A stretch of DNA of 64,000 nt from Streptomyces sp. LHD-70 (GTDB taxonomy: Bacteria; Actinomycetota; Actinomycetes; Streptomycetales; Streptomycetaceae): the NCBI RefSeq assembly GCF_031157275.1, contig NZ_JAVIFW010000029.1, forward strand, positions 1-64,000. Direction: 5' to 3'. A program made the translations under genes and the position numbers. The notes beneath the pieces are model-generated. The model was not told the DNA's origin and did no database searches. It worked only from the letters and a program-made list of their open reading frames with translations. Shown piece after piece: positions 54,653 through 62,782 of the stretch. Position 1 is the stretch's first letter. Each line of letters begins with the position of its first letter.

Positions 54653-56125
54653 GTGACTGTTTCCGAGCCCTTGGAAGGCCCCTGGGCCGACAGCGGTCCC
54701 GGTGACCGGCTGCCCGTCACCCGCCAGCGCAGGGACGGCGGCCGCGGCCGCGACGACCAGCACGACCGAGGCGGGGACGGCCCGTGGGACGGCGGCTCGG
54801 CCTTCGAGCGCGTGCCCCCGCAGGACCTGGACGCCGAGCAGTCGGTGCTCGGCGGCATGCTCCTCTCCAAGGACGCCATCGCCGACGTCGTGGAGGTCCT
54901 CAAGGGCCACGACTTCTACCGGCCAGCGCACGAGACGATCTACCAGTCGATCCTCGATCTGTACGCGAAGGGCGAGCCCGCCGACCCGATCACCGTGGCG
55001 GCCGAGCTCACCAAGCGCGGCGAGATCACCAAGGTCGGCGGCGCCTCCTATCTGCACACCCTGGTCCAGACGGTCCCGACGGCGGCGAACGCCGAGTACT
55101 ACGCGGAGATCGTCCACGAGCGTGCCGTGCTCCGCCGCCTGGTCGAGGCCGGCACACGCATCACGCAGATGGGATACGCGGCCGACGGCGACGTCGACGA
55201 GATCGTCAACAGCGCCCAGGCCGAGATCTACGCGGTCACCGAGCAGCGCACCACCGAGGACTATCTGCCGCTCGGCGACATCATGGAGGGCGCGCTCGAC
55301 GAGATCGAGGCGATCGGCTCCCGCTCCGGGGAGATGACCGGTGTGCCGACGGGCTTCACCGATCTCGACCAGCTCACCAACGGCCTGCACCCGGGCCAGA
55401 TGGTCATCATCGCCGCCCGTCCCGCCATGGGTAAGTCCACGCTGGCGCTCGACTTCGCGCGGGCCTGCTCCATCAAGCACAACATGCCGAGCGTGATCTT
55501 CTCGCTCGAAATGGGGCGCAACGAGATCGCGATGCGTCTGCTCTCCGCCGAGGCGCGGGTGGCGCTGCACCACATGCGCTCCGGCACGATGACCGACGAG
55601 GACTGGACCCGCCTCGCCCGCCGGATGCCCGACGTCTCGGCCGCCCCGCTCTACATCGACGACTCCCCGAACCTGTCGATGATGGAGATTCGCGCCAAGT
55701 GCCGCCGCCTGAAGCAGCGCAGCGACCTGAAGCTCGTCGTCATCGACTACCTCCAGCTGATGCAGTCCGGCGGCTCCAAGCGTGCCGAGAGCCGCCAGCA
55801 GGAGGTCTCGGACATGTCGCGAAACCTCAAGCTCCTCGCCAAGGAGCTGGAGCTCCCGGTGATCGCGCTCTCGCAGCTGAACCGTGGCCCCGAGCAGCGC
55901 ACGGACAAGAAGCCGATGGTCTCCGACCTGCGTGAGTCCGGCTCCATCGAGCAGGACGCGGACATGGTCATCCTGCTGCACCGCGAGGATGCGTACGAGA
56001 AGGAGTCGCCGCGCGCGGGCGAGGCGGACATCATCGTGGGCAAGCACCGTAACGGCCCGACGGCCACGATCACGGTCGCCTTCCAGGGCCACTACTCGCG
56101 CTTCGTGGACATGGCGCAGACCTGA
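54653..56125 (+). CDS. dnaB: Replicative DNA helicase DnaB
   Basis: A 490-residue hexameric helicase that unwinds the fork. A polar 50-residue leader precedes the N-terminal domain (VPPQDLDAEQSVLGGMLLSK, with the HEIIY-like KGHDFYRPAHETIYQSILDL). The RecA-like C-terminal domain has Walker A IIAARPAMGKSTLALDFARA, Walker B LVVIDYLQLM, the arginine-finger region and DLRESGSIEQDADMVILL. No intein is present. The GTG at 54653 (TVSEPLEGPW) has GGAGGAGG about nine bases upstream. A dense DnaA-box cluster and candidate promoter precede it. Confidence 0.96.
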   Translation: MTVSEPLEGPWADSGPGDRLPVTRQRRDGGRGRDDQHDRGGDGPWDGGSAFERVPPQDLDAEQSVLGGMLLSKDAIADVVEVLKGHDFYRPAHETIYQSILDLYAKGEPADPITVAAELTKRGEITKVGGASYLHTLVQTVPTAANAEYYAEIVHERAVLRRLVEAGTRITQMGYAADGDVDEIVNSAQAEIYAVTEQRTTEDYLPLGDIMEGALDEIEAIGSRSGEMTGVPTGFTDLDQLTNGLHPGQMVIIAARPAMGKSTLALDFARACSIKHNMPSVIFSLEMGRNEIAMRLLSAEARVALHHMRSGTMTDEDWTRLARRMPDVSAAPLYIDDSPNLSMMEIRAKCRRLKQRSDLKLVVIDYLQLMQSGGSKRAESRQQEVSDMSRNLKLLAKELELPVIALSQLNRGPEQRTDKKPMVSDLRESGSIEQDADMVILLHREDAYEKESPRAGEADIIVGKHRNGPTATITVAFQGHYSRFVDMAQT

Positions 56126-56289
56126 TGGATCGGTTCAGCGCTCCCTGCCGGAAGGCGGGACCCGCTCCAACTCCGCTTCCTGGCGGGCCCGGCGCCCGAT
56201 CTCGGTGATGCGGCGCACCGAGCATCGCTCCGCTTCGGAAGCGCCCCACGGCGGCGGCCGCGCTGGGCCCTGGCGGCTGCGGAGCCGGA

Positions 56290-56713
56290 GTGCTGCCCCC
56301 GCCGACGAGGGCTTGGCGCAGGAGCAATTCGGCGATCTGGCCCGGGGGTTGGAGGGCGAGAGCTGGCAGCGGAGGCTCAGACCGAGGGGCGAGGCGCTGG
56401 AGGGCTGGCGGCGTGACGAGGTGGCGAGGCACCGGAGGGCTGGCGCCGCGATGAGGCCTTCGGCGTCGTCGCCTATCTGACGCTGGACGAGATGAGCCGG
56501 GTGGCCGACGCGATCCGGCAGGCGCTCGTGCCCTGTCAGGACCGTGAGCAGCGCCCGTTGGCCCGGCCGGAAGGAGTGCGACGGGTCGCGCTCATCAGCC
56601 GGTTGTTCCCCTTGCTGCCCGCGCAGGGCGATGTGCTTTCGGCACAGGGCGACGTGGCGCCCGCGCATAGCGACGAGCTGCCCGAGCACGGCGACAGGGG
56701 GCAGCAGGCGTAA
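56290..56713 (+). pseudogene. Decayed gene fragment of unknown type after dnaB
   Basis: In the 629-base dnaB-to-beta-lactamase gap, two adjoining frames look protein-coding but are out of register. One reads GLAQEQFGDLARGLEGESWQ then RPRGEALEGWRRDE. The next, after about 56417, reads GEAPEGWRRDEAFGVVAYLT, LDEMSRVADAIRQAL and VALISRLFPLLPAQ, stopping at 56713. The repeated EA-x-EGWRRDE comes from an imperfect DNA duplication with a 35-base offset (56391 and 56426), which itself breaks the frame. I do not recognise the family with confidence. The first 150 bases of the gap hold nothing clear. Confidence 0.4.
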
Positions 56714-56754
56714 TCCGCTCGACTGAACCCCGAACCTGCCGGTGAACTGGGGGC

Positions 56755-58155
56755 ATGACTTTCGACGACCTCGCATTCGCGGAGCTGCTTCCCTCCACGC
56801 GCCGCGCCCTGCTCCACCGGACCGCCACGGCACAGTCGGAGGGCCGGGCGCCCTCGCTCGTCGCCGCCGTCGTACGGGACGGGAAAATCGTCTGGCGCGG
56901 GGGGCGGGGTTCCGTGGCGGGGCAGGTGCCGGACGCCGACACCCAGTACCGCATCGGGTCGATCACCAAGACCTTCACCGCCGTCCTGGTGCTGCGGCTG
57001 CGCGACGAGGGCCTGCTCGACCTCAACGACCCCCTGGCCAAGCACCTGCCGAGCGCGGGACTCTGCGCGGGCGTCGACGAGGTGACCGTAGGCCAACTGC
57101 TTGCCCACACCGGCGGGTTGGCCGCCGAGGCACCCTCGCCCTGGTGGGAGAGGACGCCCGGCACCGTGCGCCCCGAGCTCGCGGACGTGCTCGGCGAGGA
57201 GCCGCTCCGGCACCCGACTGGGCGGCGGCACCACTACTCCAACCCCGGTTACACCCTGCTCGGCTCACTCGTGGAGGAGCTGCGCGGTGCGCCCTGGGAG
57301 GAGGTGCTGCGTACGGAGGTGCTCGAGCCGCTCGGGCTGCACCGCACGAGTGCGCAGCCGAAGGCGCCGTACGCGCAGGGGCTGGCCGTGCACCCCTGGG
57401 CCGATGTGCTCCTTGCCGAGCCGGTGGAGGACCTCGGCCTGATGGCGCCCGCCGGTCAACTCTGGTCGACCACCGATGACTTGGCGCGCTTCGCGGTGTT
57501 CCTGGCGCAGGGCGACGAGCGGGTGCTGAGCGCGGAGTCCGTACGGGAGATGCGTACGCCGGCCGCGCCGCCCGAGGCGGGGGACCGTTACCTGGATTAC
57601 GGCCTCGGCGTGCAGCTGCTGAACCTGGAGGAGCGGACGCTGGCCGGGCACATGGGCTCGCTGCCGGGGTTCCTCGCCGGGTTGCTGTTCAGCGCGGAGG
57701 AGGGAGTCGCGGCCGTCGCCCTGGCCAACTGCACCTCGGGCCCGCTGCTCGGCACGCTGGCGGCCGAGCTCGTCCAGACGGTCATCGAGGCGGAACCGCG
57801 CATCCCGGAGCCCTGGCGGCCTGCGGCCGAAGTCGACCAGGGTGTGCTGGAGTTGGCGGGGTCCTGGTACTGGGGGACGCACGCCTTCGGGCTGCGGCTG
57901 CGCGGAGACGACGGGCTCGAACTCGGCCCGCTCTCGGGGACCGGCCGCGCGGCCGGGTTCCGTGCGGAGGTCGACGGCACCTGGACCGGACTCAACGGGT
58001 ACTACGCGGGGGAGACGCTGCGTGCGGTGCGGCGGGAGGACGGCTCGGTGAGCCATCTCGACCTCGGCTCGTTCGTCTTCACACGTGAGCCGTACGAGGC
58101 GGGGGCACCGGTGCCGGGCGGGGTGGACCCGCGGGGCTGGTTCGGCTTGGGCTGA
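56755..58155 (+). CDS. Serine beta-lactamase-like hydrolase (class C / DD-peptidase type)
   Basis: A 466-residue PF00144-type protein. The nucleophile lies in IGSITKTFTAVLVL (S69, K72), the YSN motif in HHYSNPGYTLLGSL (Y161, N163), and HMG (299-301) takes the KTG position. The N-terminus has no signal peptide, so it is probably cytoplasmic. A C-terminal beta domain (about 370-455) follows the catalytic domain. Such proteins include esterases, D-aminopeptidases and DD-carboxypeptidases, so antibiotic resistance should not be assumed. The ATG at 56755 has a weak GGGGG upstream. Confidence 0.9.
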   Translation: MTFDDLAFAELLPSTRRALLHRTATAQSEGRAPSLVAAVVRDGKIVWRGGRGSVAGQVPDADTQYRIGSITKTFTAVLVLRLRDEGLLDLNDPLAKHLPSAGLCAGVDEVTVGQLLAHTGGLAAEAPSPWWERTPGTVRPELADVLGEEPLRHPTGRRHHYSNPGYTLLGSLVEELRGAPWEEVLRTEVLEPLGLHRTSAQPKAPYAQGLAVHPWADVLLAEPVEDLGLMAPAGQLWSTTDDLARFAVFLAQGDERVLSAESVREMRTPAAPPEAGDRYLDYGLGVQLLNLEERTLAGHMGSLPGFLAGLLFSAEEGVAAVALANCTSGPLLGTLAAELVQTVIEAEPRIPEPWRPAAEVDQGVLELAGSWYWGTHAFGLRLRGDDGLELGPLSGTGRAAGFRAEVDGTWTGLNGYYAGETLRAVRREDGSVSHLDLGSFVFTREPYEAGAPVPGGVDPRGWFGLG

Positions 58156-58202
58156 GTGCGCGGGCGGCCAGGCGTCTGTCGGGCTCTCTCCGTCGGGCTC
58201 CC

Positions 58203-58244
58203 CTCGGTCGGGCTCCCTCGGTCGGGCTCCCTCGGTCGGGCTCG
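58203..58244. repeat. 14-bp tandem repeat leading into a parS hairpin
   Basis: CTCGGTCGGGCTCC occurs at 58203, 58217 and 58231 (the last ends CG), with two degraded copies from about 58178. The last copy provides the left arm of the parS palindrome at 58235-58270. Confidence 0.85.
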
Positions 58245-58270
58245 TGTTTCACGTGAAACGTGAGCCCGAC
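58235..58270. promoter_or_regulatory. parS: parS site 12 inside a 36-bp palindrome
   Basis: The exact parS (58246-58259) is flanked by arms GTCGGGCTC and GAGCCCGAC. Only two wobble pairs break the symmetry. It lies between the convergent beta-lactamase-like and GNAT genes, so it may double as a terminator. Confidence 0.93.
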
Positions 58271-58348
58271 GCCTACAGAACCCGCCCCGCAACGCCGCCC
58301 GGCCCGGCCGCCCCGCAACGCCGCCCCATGCCGCCGCCCCGCCCCGCC

Positions 58349-58804
58349 TCAGTCGAGCCGCAGCTTGAACCCCAAGTGGGACGCCTCGAAGCCGAGGCGC
58401 TCGTAGAAGCGGTGGGCGTCGATGCGGGTGGCGTCGGAGGTCAGCTGGACCAACTGGCAGTCCTGGCGCCGGGATTCATCGACCGCCCACTCGATCAGGA
58501 GCGTGCCGAGACCGCTGCCGCGTTCCTCGGAGTGGATGCGTACCCCCTCGATGATCGAGCGGGTGGCGCCTCGCCGGGACAGCCCGGGGATGACCGTGAG
58601 CTGGAGCGTGCCGACGACCCGGTCCTCGCGTACGGCGACCACCAGGTGCTGGTTGGGGTCGCCGGCCAGGCGCGCGAAGGCCCGCTCGTACGGGGAGAGG
58701 TCGTCCGGGGACTCGCGCTGGGCGCCCAGGGGGTCGTCGGCGAGCATGGCCACGATGTCCGGCAGGTCGTCGGCGGTGGCGGGGCGGATCGTGAGGTCTC
58801 CCAT
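58349..58804 (-). CDS. GNAT family acetyltransferase
   Basis: A 151-residue single-domain acetyltransferase starting MGDLTIRPATADDLPDIVAM. The acetyl-CoA binding loop is RIHSEERGSGLGTLLIEWAV, and CQLVQLTSDATRIDAHRFYE with RLGFEASHLGFKL closes the fold. The substrate is unknown. Convergent with the beta-lactamase-like gene; 58 bases upstream of it on the strand ends the MarR gene. Confidence 0.9.
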   Translation of the reverse strand: MGDLTIRPATADDLPDIVAMLADDPLGAQRESPDDLSPYERAFARLAGDPNQHLVVAVREDRVVGTLQLTVIPGLSRRGATRSIIEGVRIHSEERGSGLGTLLIEWAVDESRRQDCQLVQLTSDATRIDAHRFYERLGFEASHLGFKLRLD

Positions 58805-58862
58805 GGGGCGGCAGCCTACGCGCAGGCCGGGCCGCGCCCCAGGGGCCGGAGCGGCAGCCGCC

Positions 58863-59330
58863 TCAGGCTGCCGTCGCCGGGGCGTTCAGGGACTCGACTG
58901 CCCTGACCAGCGGGGCCAGTTCGGGGTTCTCGGCGGCTTCGTCGAGGGCCTCGCGCAGGGCGGTGTCGTTGGTCGGGCGGGCCTCGGCGAGGAGTTGGGA
59001 ACCGGCCTCGCTGACGTCGGTGTAGATGCCGCGGCGGTCGGTCGGGCAGAGGTAACGGGAGAGCAGGCCGCGGTCCTCGAGGCGGGTGACGAGGCGGGTG
59101 GTGGCGCTCTGGCTGAGCACGACCGCGTCGGCGACCTGCTTCATCTGGAGATGGCCGCCCGGTCCGTCGTGCTGGCGGCCGAGGACGTCCAGGAGCGAGT
59201 ACTCGCGGACGCTCAGCTGGTGCTTGGACTGGAGAGCCCGCTCGATGTGCGCGTCGATCTTGCCGTGGAGCAAGGAGAGGGCGCACCAGCCCTGTGAGAG
59301 AGCGGTCAGTGCGGGGTCCGTCGCTGTCAT
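58863..59330 (-). CDS. MarR family transcriptional regulator
   Basis: A 155-residue regulator. The winged helix includes LSVREYSLLDVLGRQ, MKQVADAVVLSQSATTRLV and RLEDRGLLSRYLCPTDRRGI with the wing residues DRR. The ATG at 59330 follows AGGAGCC. It is divergent from an MFS exporter gene across a 230-base gap holding an AT-rich direct repeat, the classic arrangement of a MarR repressor and its target pump. Confidence 0.92.
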   Translation of the reverse strand: MTATDPALTALSQGWCALSLLHGKIDAHIERALQSKHQLSVREYSLLDVLGRQHDGPGGHLQMKQVADAVVLSQSATTRLVTRLEDRGLLSRYLCPTDRRGIYTDVSEAGSQLLAEARPTNDTALREALDEAAENPELAPLVRAVESLNAPATAA

Positions 59331-59412
59331 GGCTCCTGCCTCCCTGCCTGAGTGGGGCGCCGTCCCGGCGCGGCTGACGCCCAGGATAGACCACGTGTGA
59401 AATAGCCTGCGC

Positions 59413-59441
59413 TTGCAATTAAAGAGCGTCTGCAATTATTG
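59413..59441. promoter_or_regulatory. Candidate MarR operator
   Basis: TGCAATTA repeats at 59414-59421 and 59431-59438 (17-base spacing), and the second overlaps the small palindrome CAATTATTG. This AT-rich island stands out in the GC-rich divergent gap between the MarR and MFS genes. Confidence 0.55.
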
Positions 59442-59560
59442 TGGGCGCTCGTAAGGTGCAGGCGCATCTTGCGCTTGTGAGCCGCAGGCACACCCTGACC
59501 GCCTCTGGCATTCGCCTGGCACTCCTCTGACCGGCACACCCTCTGGGAAGGTGAACCCCC

Positions 59561-60766
59561 ATGCCTCTCGCACTCCTCGCCCTGGCGATCGGGGCCTTCG
59601 GTATCGGCACAACCGAGTTCGTGATCATGGGGCTCCTGCCCGAGGTGGCGGCCGACTTCGACGTCTCCATTCCGCTCGCCGGGTATCTGGTGACGGGCTA
59701 TGCGCTCGGCGTCGTCCTGGGCGCTCCGCTGATGACGGCGCTCGGCACGAAGATCTCGCGCAAGCGGATGCTGATGCTCCTGATGGTGCTTTTCATCGTC
59801 GGCAACGTCCTCTCCGCCCTCGCCCCCGCCTTCGGCGTGATGCTGGCCGGCCGCGTGGTCGCCTCACTCGCGCACGGTGCGTTCTTCGGTATCGGTTCGG
59901 TCGTCGCCGCAGATCTGGTCGTGCCCGAGAAGAAGGCAGGCGCCATCGCGATGATGTTCACCGGCCTGACCGTCGCCAATGTCGTGGGCGTCCCGCTCGG
60001 CACGTTCGTCGGGCAGAGCATGGGCTGGCGCGTCACCTTCGGCATCGTGGCCCTGCTCGGCGTGCTCGGGCTGCTCGGTGTGGCCAAGCTGGTCCCGGAC
60101 ATGCCGGGGCCCGAGGGCGTACGGCTGCGCCATGAGCTGGCCGCGTTCCGCAATGCGCAGGTGCTGCTCGCCATGGCGATGACGGTGCTCGGCTTCGGCG
60201 GGGTCTTCGCCGCGATCACCTACATCACGCCGATGATGACCGAGGTCGCCGGCTTCGCCGATGGCTCCGTCATCTGGCTGCTCGTCCTGTTCGGCGTGGG
60301 GATGGTCGCGGGCAACCTCGTCGGCGGCAAGTTCGCCGACCGCGCCCTGATGCCGCTGCTCTCCATCTCGCTCGGTGCGCTGGCCGTCGTGCTCGCCCTG
60401 TTCACGCTCACCGCGCACAACAAGATCACCGCAGCCGTGACCATCATGCTGATCGGCGCCCTGGGCTTCGCGACCGTGCCCCCGCTCCAGAAGCGCGTCC
60501 TCGACCACGCCTCGGGCGCTCCCACTCTGGCCTCGGCCGTCAACATCGGCGCCTTCAACCTGGGCAACGCCCTGTCCGCCTGGCTCGGCGGCCTGGTCAT
60601 CGCGGCCGGGTTCGGCTTCACCTCGCCGAACTGGGTGGGCGCCGTGCTCGCCGCGTCCGCCCTCGTCCTGGCCGTGCTCTCCGCCGTACTGGAGCGCCGC
60701 GCGTCCGGCACCACCCGGGTCGTCGCCTCCGGGACCCCGGCCGACCAGGACGCACTCGTCGGCTGA
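59561..60766 (+). CDS. MFS exporter, DHA1 type
   Basis: A 401-residue, 12-helix transporter. Opening residues LALAIGAFGIGTTEFVIMGL followed by LPEVAADFDVSIPLAGYLV are typical of the AraJ/YdhP-like DHA1 group, with GAPLMTALGTKISRKRMLML as the motif-A loop and GRVVASLAHGAFFGIGSVV as motif C-like. Related pumps export drugs or sugars. The ATG at 59561 has AAGGTGAACCCCC upstream. Presumably repressed by the divergent MarR regulator until a ligand appears. Confidence 0.9.
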   Translation: MPLALLALAIGAFGIGTTEFVIMGLLPEVAADFDVSIPLAGYLVTGYALGVVLGAPLMTALGTKISRKRMLMLLMVLFIVGNVLSALAPAFGVMLAGRVVASLAHGAFFGIGSVVAADLVVPEKKAGAIAMMFTGLTVANVVGVPLGTFVGQSMGWRVTFGIVALLGVLGLLGVAKLVPDMPGPEGVRLRHELAAFRNAQVLLAMAMTVLGFGGVFAAITYITPMMTEVAGFADGSVIWLLVLFGVGMVAGNLVGGKFADRALMPLLSISLGALAVVLALFTLTAHNKITAAVTIMLIGALGFATVPPLQKRVLDHASGAPTLASAVNIGAFNLGNALSAWLGGLVIAAGFGFTSPNWVGAVLAASALVLAVLSAVLERRASGTTRVVASGTPADQDALVG

Positions 60767-60866
60767 GGCGCAGGCGGTCGGCCGCCACGGCAGCCGTCGA
60801 CAAGGCGGCCGGGCGACACGGCGGCCTGCCGGTCGGCGCGGTGGTCGAATCGCCGGTCGGGCCCGC

Positions 60867-61733
60867 TCAGCCGGCGGCGACCGTCAGCGGCGCGAAGCGT
60901 CGCGTCCAGTCGCCGGGCAGGTCGGGGATGCCGTACGTCATCACCGAGTTGAAGCCCCAGGACTCCAGGCCCTGGGGCTTCAGCCATGCCAGGAGCTCCT
61001 CGTGGCGTACGTCGATATCGGTACGCAGCGGCCGGTCGGTGTGTGCGGCCAGGTCGGCGACGAGGGCCTTGGCCGTCTCCGTGTCCCGCGCGATCAGCGG
61101 GCCGACGACATGCGTGTCCATGTTCGGCCAGGCCGCCGCGTACCCGATGATCTCGCCGCCGTCCTCGGCGACCCGCAACTGGTCGGCGAAGGCGGGGAGT
61201 CGGGTGATCATGGGGGTCCGGTCGGTGCCGAACACCTCGCCGTCCAGGCGCAGGATCGCCTGCAGATCCTCGGCGGTCGCGGGCCGGGTGGGCACGGTGG
61301 GGGCCGGGCCCGAGGGGCGGAAGGGGCCGCGCAGCATCTCGGCGCGGCCGGTTGTCTTGAAACCGAGCTCTTCGTACAGCGGCCGCCCGTACTCCGTCGC
61401 GTGCAGCGTGAGCGGGGTCGAGCCGACGGCGTCGAGGACATGCCGCATCAGTCGGCGGGCGACGCCCTGGCGTGCGTGGCGTTCGGCGACGAGGACCATG
61501 CCGATGGCCGCCAACTCCGGCCGCTCATAAGGGCCGTACGACGTGACGACGCAGGCGCTGACCAGACCGCCCTCGGGGTCGTCGATGCCATGGCCGGTGC
61601 CGGCGGAGAGCAGCAGGCCCCACTTGTGTTCCTCGCGGGGCCAGCCGCGATTCTCGGAGAGGTCCGCGCACGCGGTCAGATCGCGCGGGGTGAGTCGGCG
61701 GACGGGCAGCGTGGAGAGCGAAGGTGTCGACAC
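60867..61733 (-). CDS. Two-domain GNAT acetyltransferase
   Basis: A 288-residue protein. The N-terminal GNAT domain has MVLVAERHARQGVARRLMRH (the acetyl-CoA loop ARQGVAR) and YEELGFKTTGRAEML. The second half (RPATAEDLQAILRLDGEVFG) resembles the DUF1248/YitH-like acetyltransferase companion domain. The GTG at 61733 lacks a good ribosome site; it may be leaderless. The substrate is unknown. Convergent with the MFS gene, with a 100-base GC-rich gap between them. Confidence 0.85.
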   Translation of the reverse strand: MSTPSLSTLPVRRLTPRDLTACADLSENRGWPREEHKWGLLLSAGTGHGIDDPEGGLVSACVVTSYGPYERPELAAIGMVLVAERHARQGVARRLMRHVLDAVGSTPLTLHATEYGRPLYEELGFKTTGRAEMLRGPFRPSGPAPTVPTRPATAEDLQAILRLDGEVFGTDRTPMITRLPAFADQLRVAEDGGEIIGYAAAWPNMDTHVVGPLIARDTETAKALVADLAAHTDRPLRTDIDVRHEELLAWLKPQGLESWGFNSVMTYGIPDLPGDWTRRFAPLTVAAG

Positions 61734-61738
61734 GCGGG

Positions 61739-62284
61739 TCAGGCTGTCTGACGTACGCCCCTGCCGTCCACCGCATTACGTGATGTGGGCCGGTGCTTTC
61801 GGCCACGCTTCGTCAGGCCCCAGGGCTTCAGCACGGAGATCACCGTCATGAAGAGATACGCGGACAGGGAGACGATGGGGCCGGCCACCAGATCCGAGGG
61901 GTCGACCAGCGGGGAACCCGAGGCGACCGTCTCCGCGGCGCTCGTGACGCCCGGACGCAGCGCGAAGACCGACGCGGCGGTGGTGGCGAGGGTCAGCCAG
62001 AACTTCGTATAGACCCAGCGGTGCCGTGCGAGTCCCCAGGGCGTACCCAGGGACAGGACGAGGCCGCTCAGCAGGGTGAGCAGAGCGAGCGGGATGACCA
62101 GCCAGTCCGCGAAGAGTTTCATGGAGCGGACGGTGGCCTCGGTCATCGCCGGGGAGTCGGTGGTGATCGCCGTGATCGCGAGGGCCAGCAGACCGAGCGT
62201 CAGCCCGAGCCAGCCGGCGGCGGCGACTACATGGACAGCGAGGGTGGCCCGTCGTGCGGGGCGGTCGAGTTTCACGTGAAACAC
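61739..62284 (-). CDS. Small four-helix membrane protein, DUF2269-like
   Basis: About 181 residues with four hydrophobic segments: VHVVAAAGWLGLTLGLLALA, LVIPLALLTLLSGLVLSL, VYTKFWLTLATTAASVFAL and VSLSAYLFMTVISVL. A conserved-looking histidine and GW pair sits in the first helix, a pattern of DUF2269-type proteins. An exact parS lies across the presumed N-terminus, read as VFHVK. The GTG at 62284 is chosen; GTG at 62275 (after the site) or 62332 are alternatives. Its 3' end abuts the GNAT start. Confidence 0.75.
   Translation of the reverse strand: MFHVKLDRPARRATLAVHVVAAAGWLGLTLGLLALAITAITTDSPAMTEATVRSMKLFADWLVIPLALLTLLSGLVLSLGTPWGLARHRWVYTKFWLTLATTAASVFALRPGVTSAAETVASGSPLVDPSDLVAGPIVSLSAYLFMTVISVLKPWGLTKRGRKHRPTSRNAVDGRGVRQTA
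62269..62282. promoter_or_regulatory. parS: parS site 13 (exact, at a gene start)
   Basis: GTTTCACGTGAAAC overlapping the start region of the small membrane protein gene. It is the outermost parS in the window, 45 kb from oriC. Confidence 0.95.
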
Positions 62285-62782
62285 GGTCCCGCTGCGGCGC
62301 GGGTGCGCGCGTCTGACGTGGGGAGTAAGCACGGGTACTCACGGGGGCGTACCGCCTCTGCTGCTGCGCACTGCGTGGGGCGTGGCTGGTGGCGGAGGCG
62401 TACCGAGGGTGTCTTGTGAAATGACGTGCGCAGAGGGGCAATTGAGAAATTACGCGGATCGTCCCGACGAATTCCGAACGTGGGGTGAGGGGCTTGTGCG
62501 CTCTGCTACTGCCGGTATGGTCGACTCCGGTTGAACAGGGGGCGCTAGGCGCGGGCACGCGGCAGAAGGGCATTGAGGCCAGGGAAAACACGGGTGGCAG
62601 CCTGCGGGGGCGGGGTTGCGGGCAATATCACATTCTTACCTACTCGTCCGTAATGGGCTGTACGCCAAGGTTCAATGTGGCCCAGGGCCCCATTTCTTCG
62701 AGTGCAGAGCGGGGAAAGACCAGCGCTTTTCCCTACGGAAAGTGCACAGACCGACCGAAAGATGTTCGAGGCGAGGCACAGA
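62285..62782. other. Divergent promoter gap before the flavohemoglobin-like gene
   Basis: About 500 bases, more AT-rich than its surroundings (for example GGCAATATCACATTC near 62621). It must hold promoters for both flanking genes, but I could not find a matched -35/-10 pair or a convincing operator. No coding sequence is evident. Confidence 0.4.
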
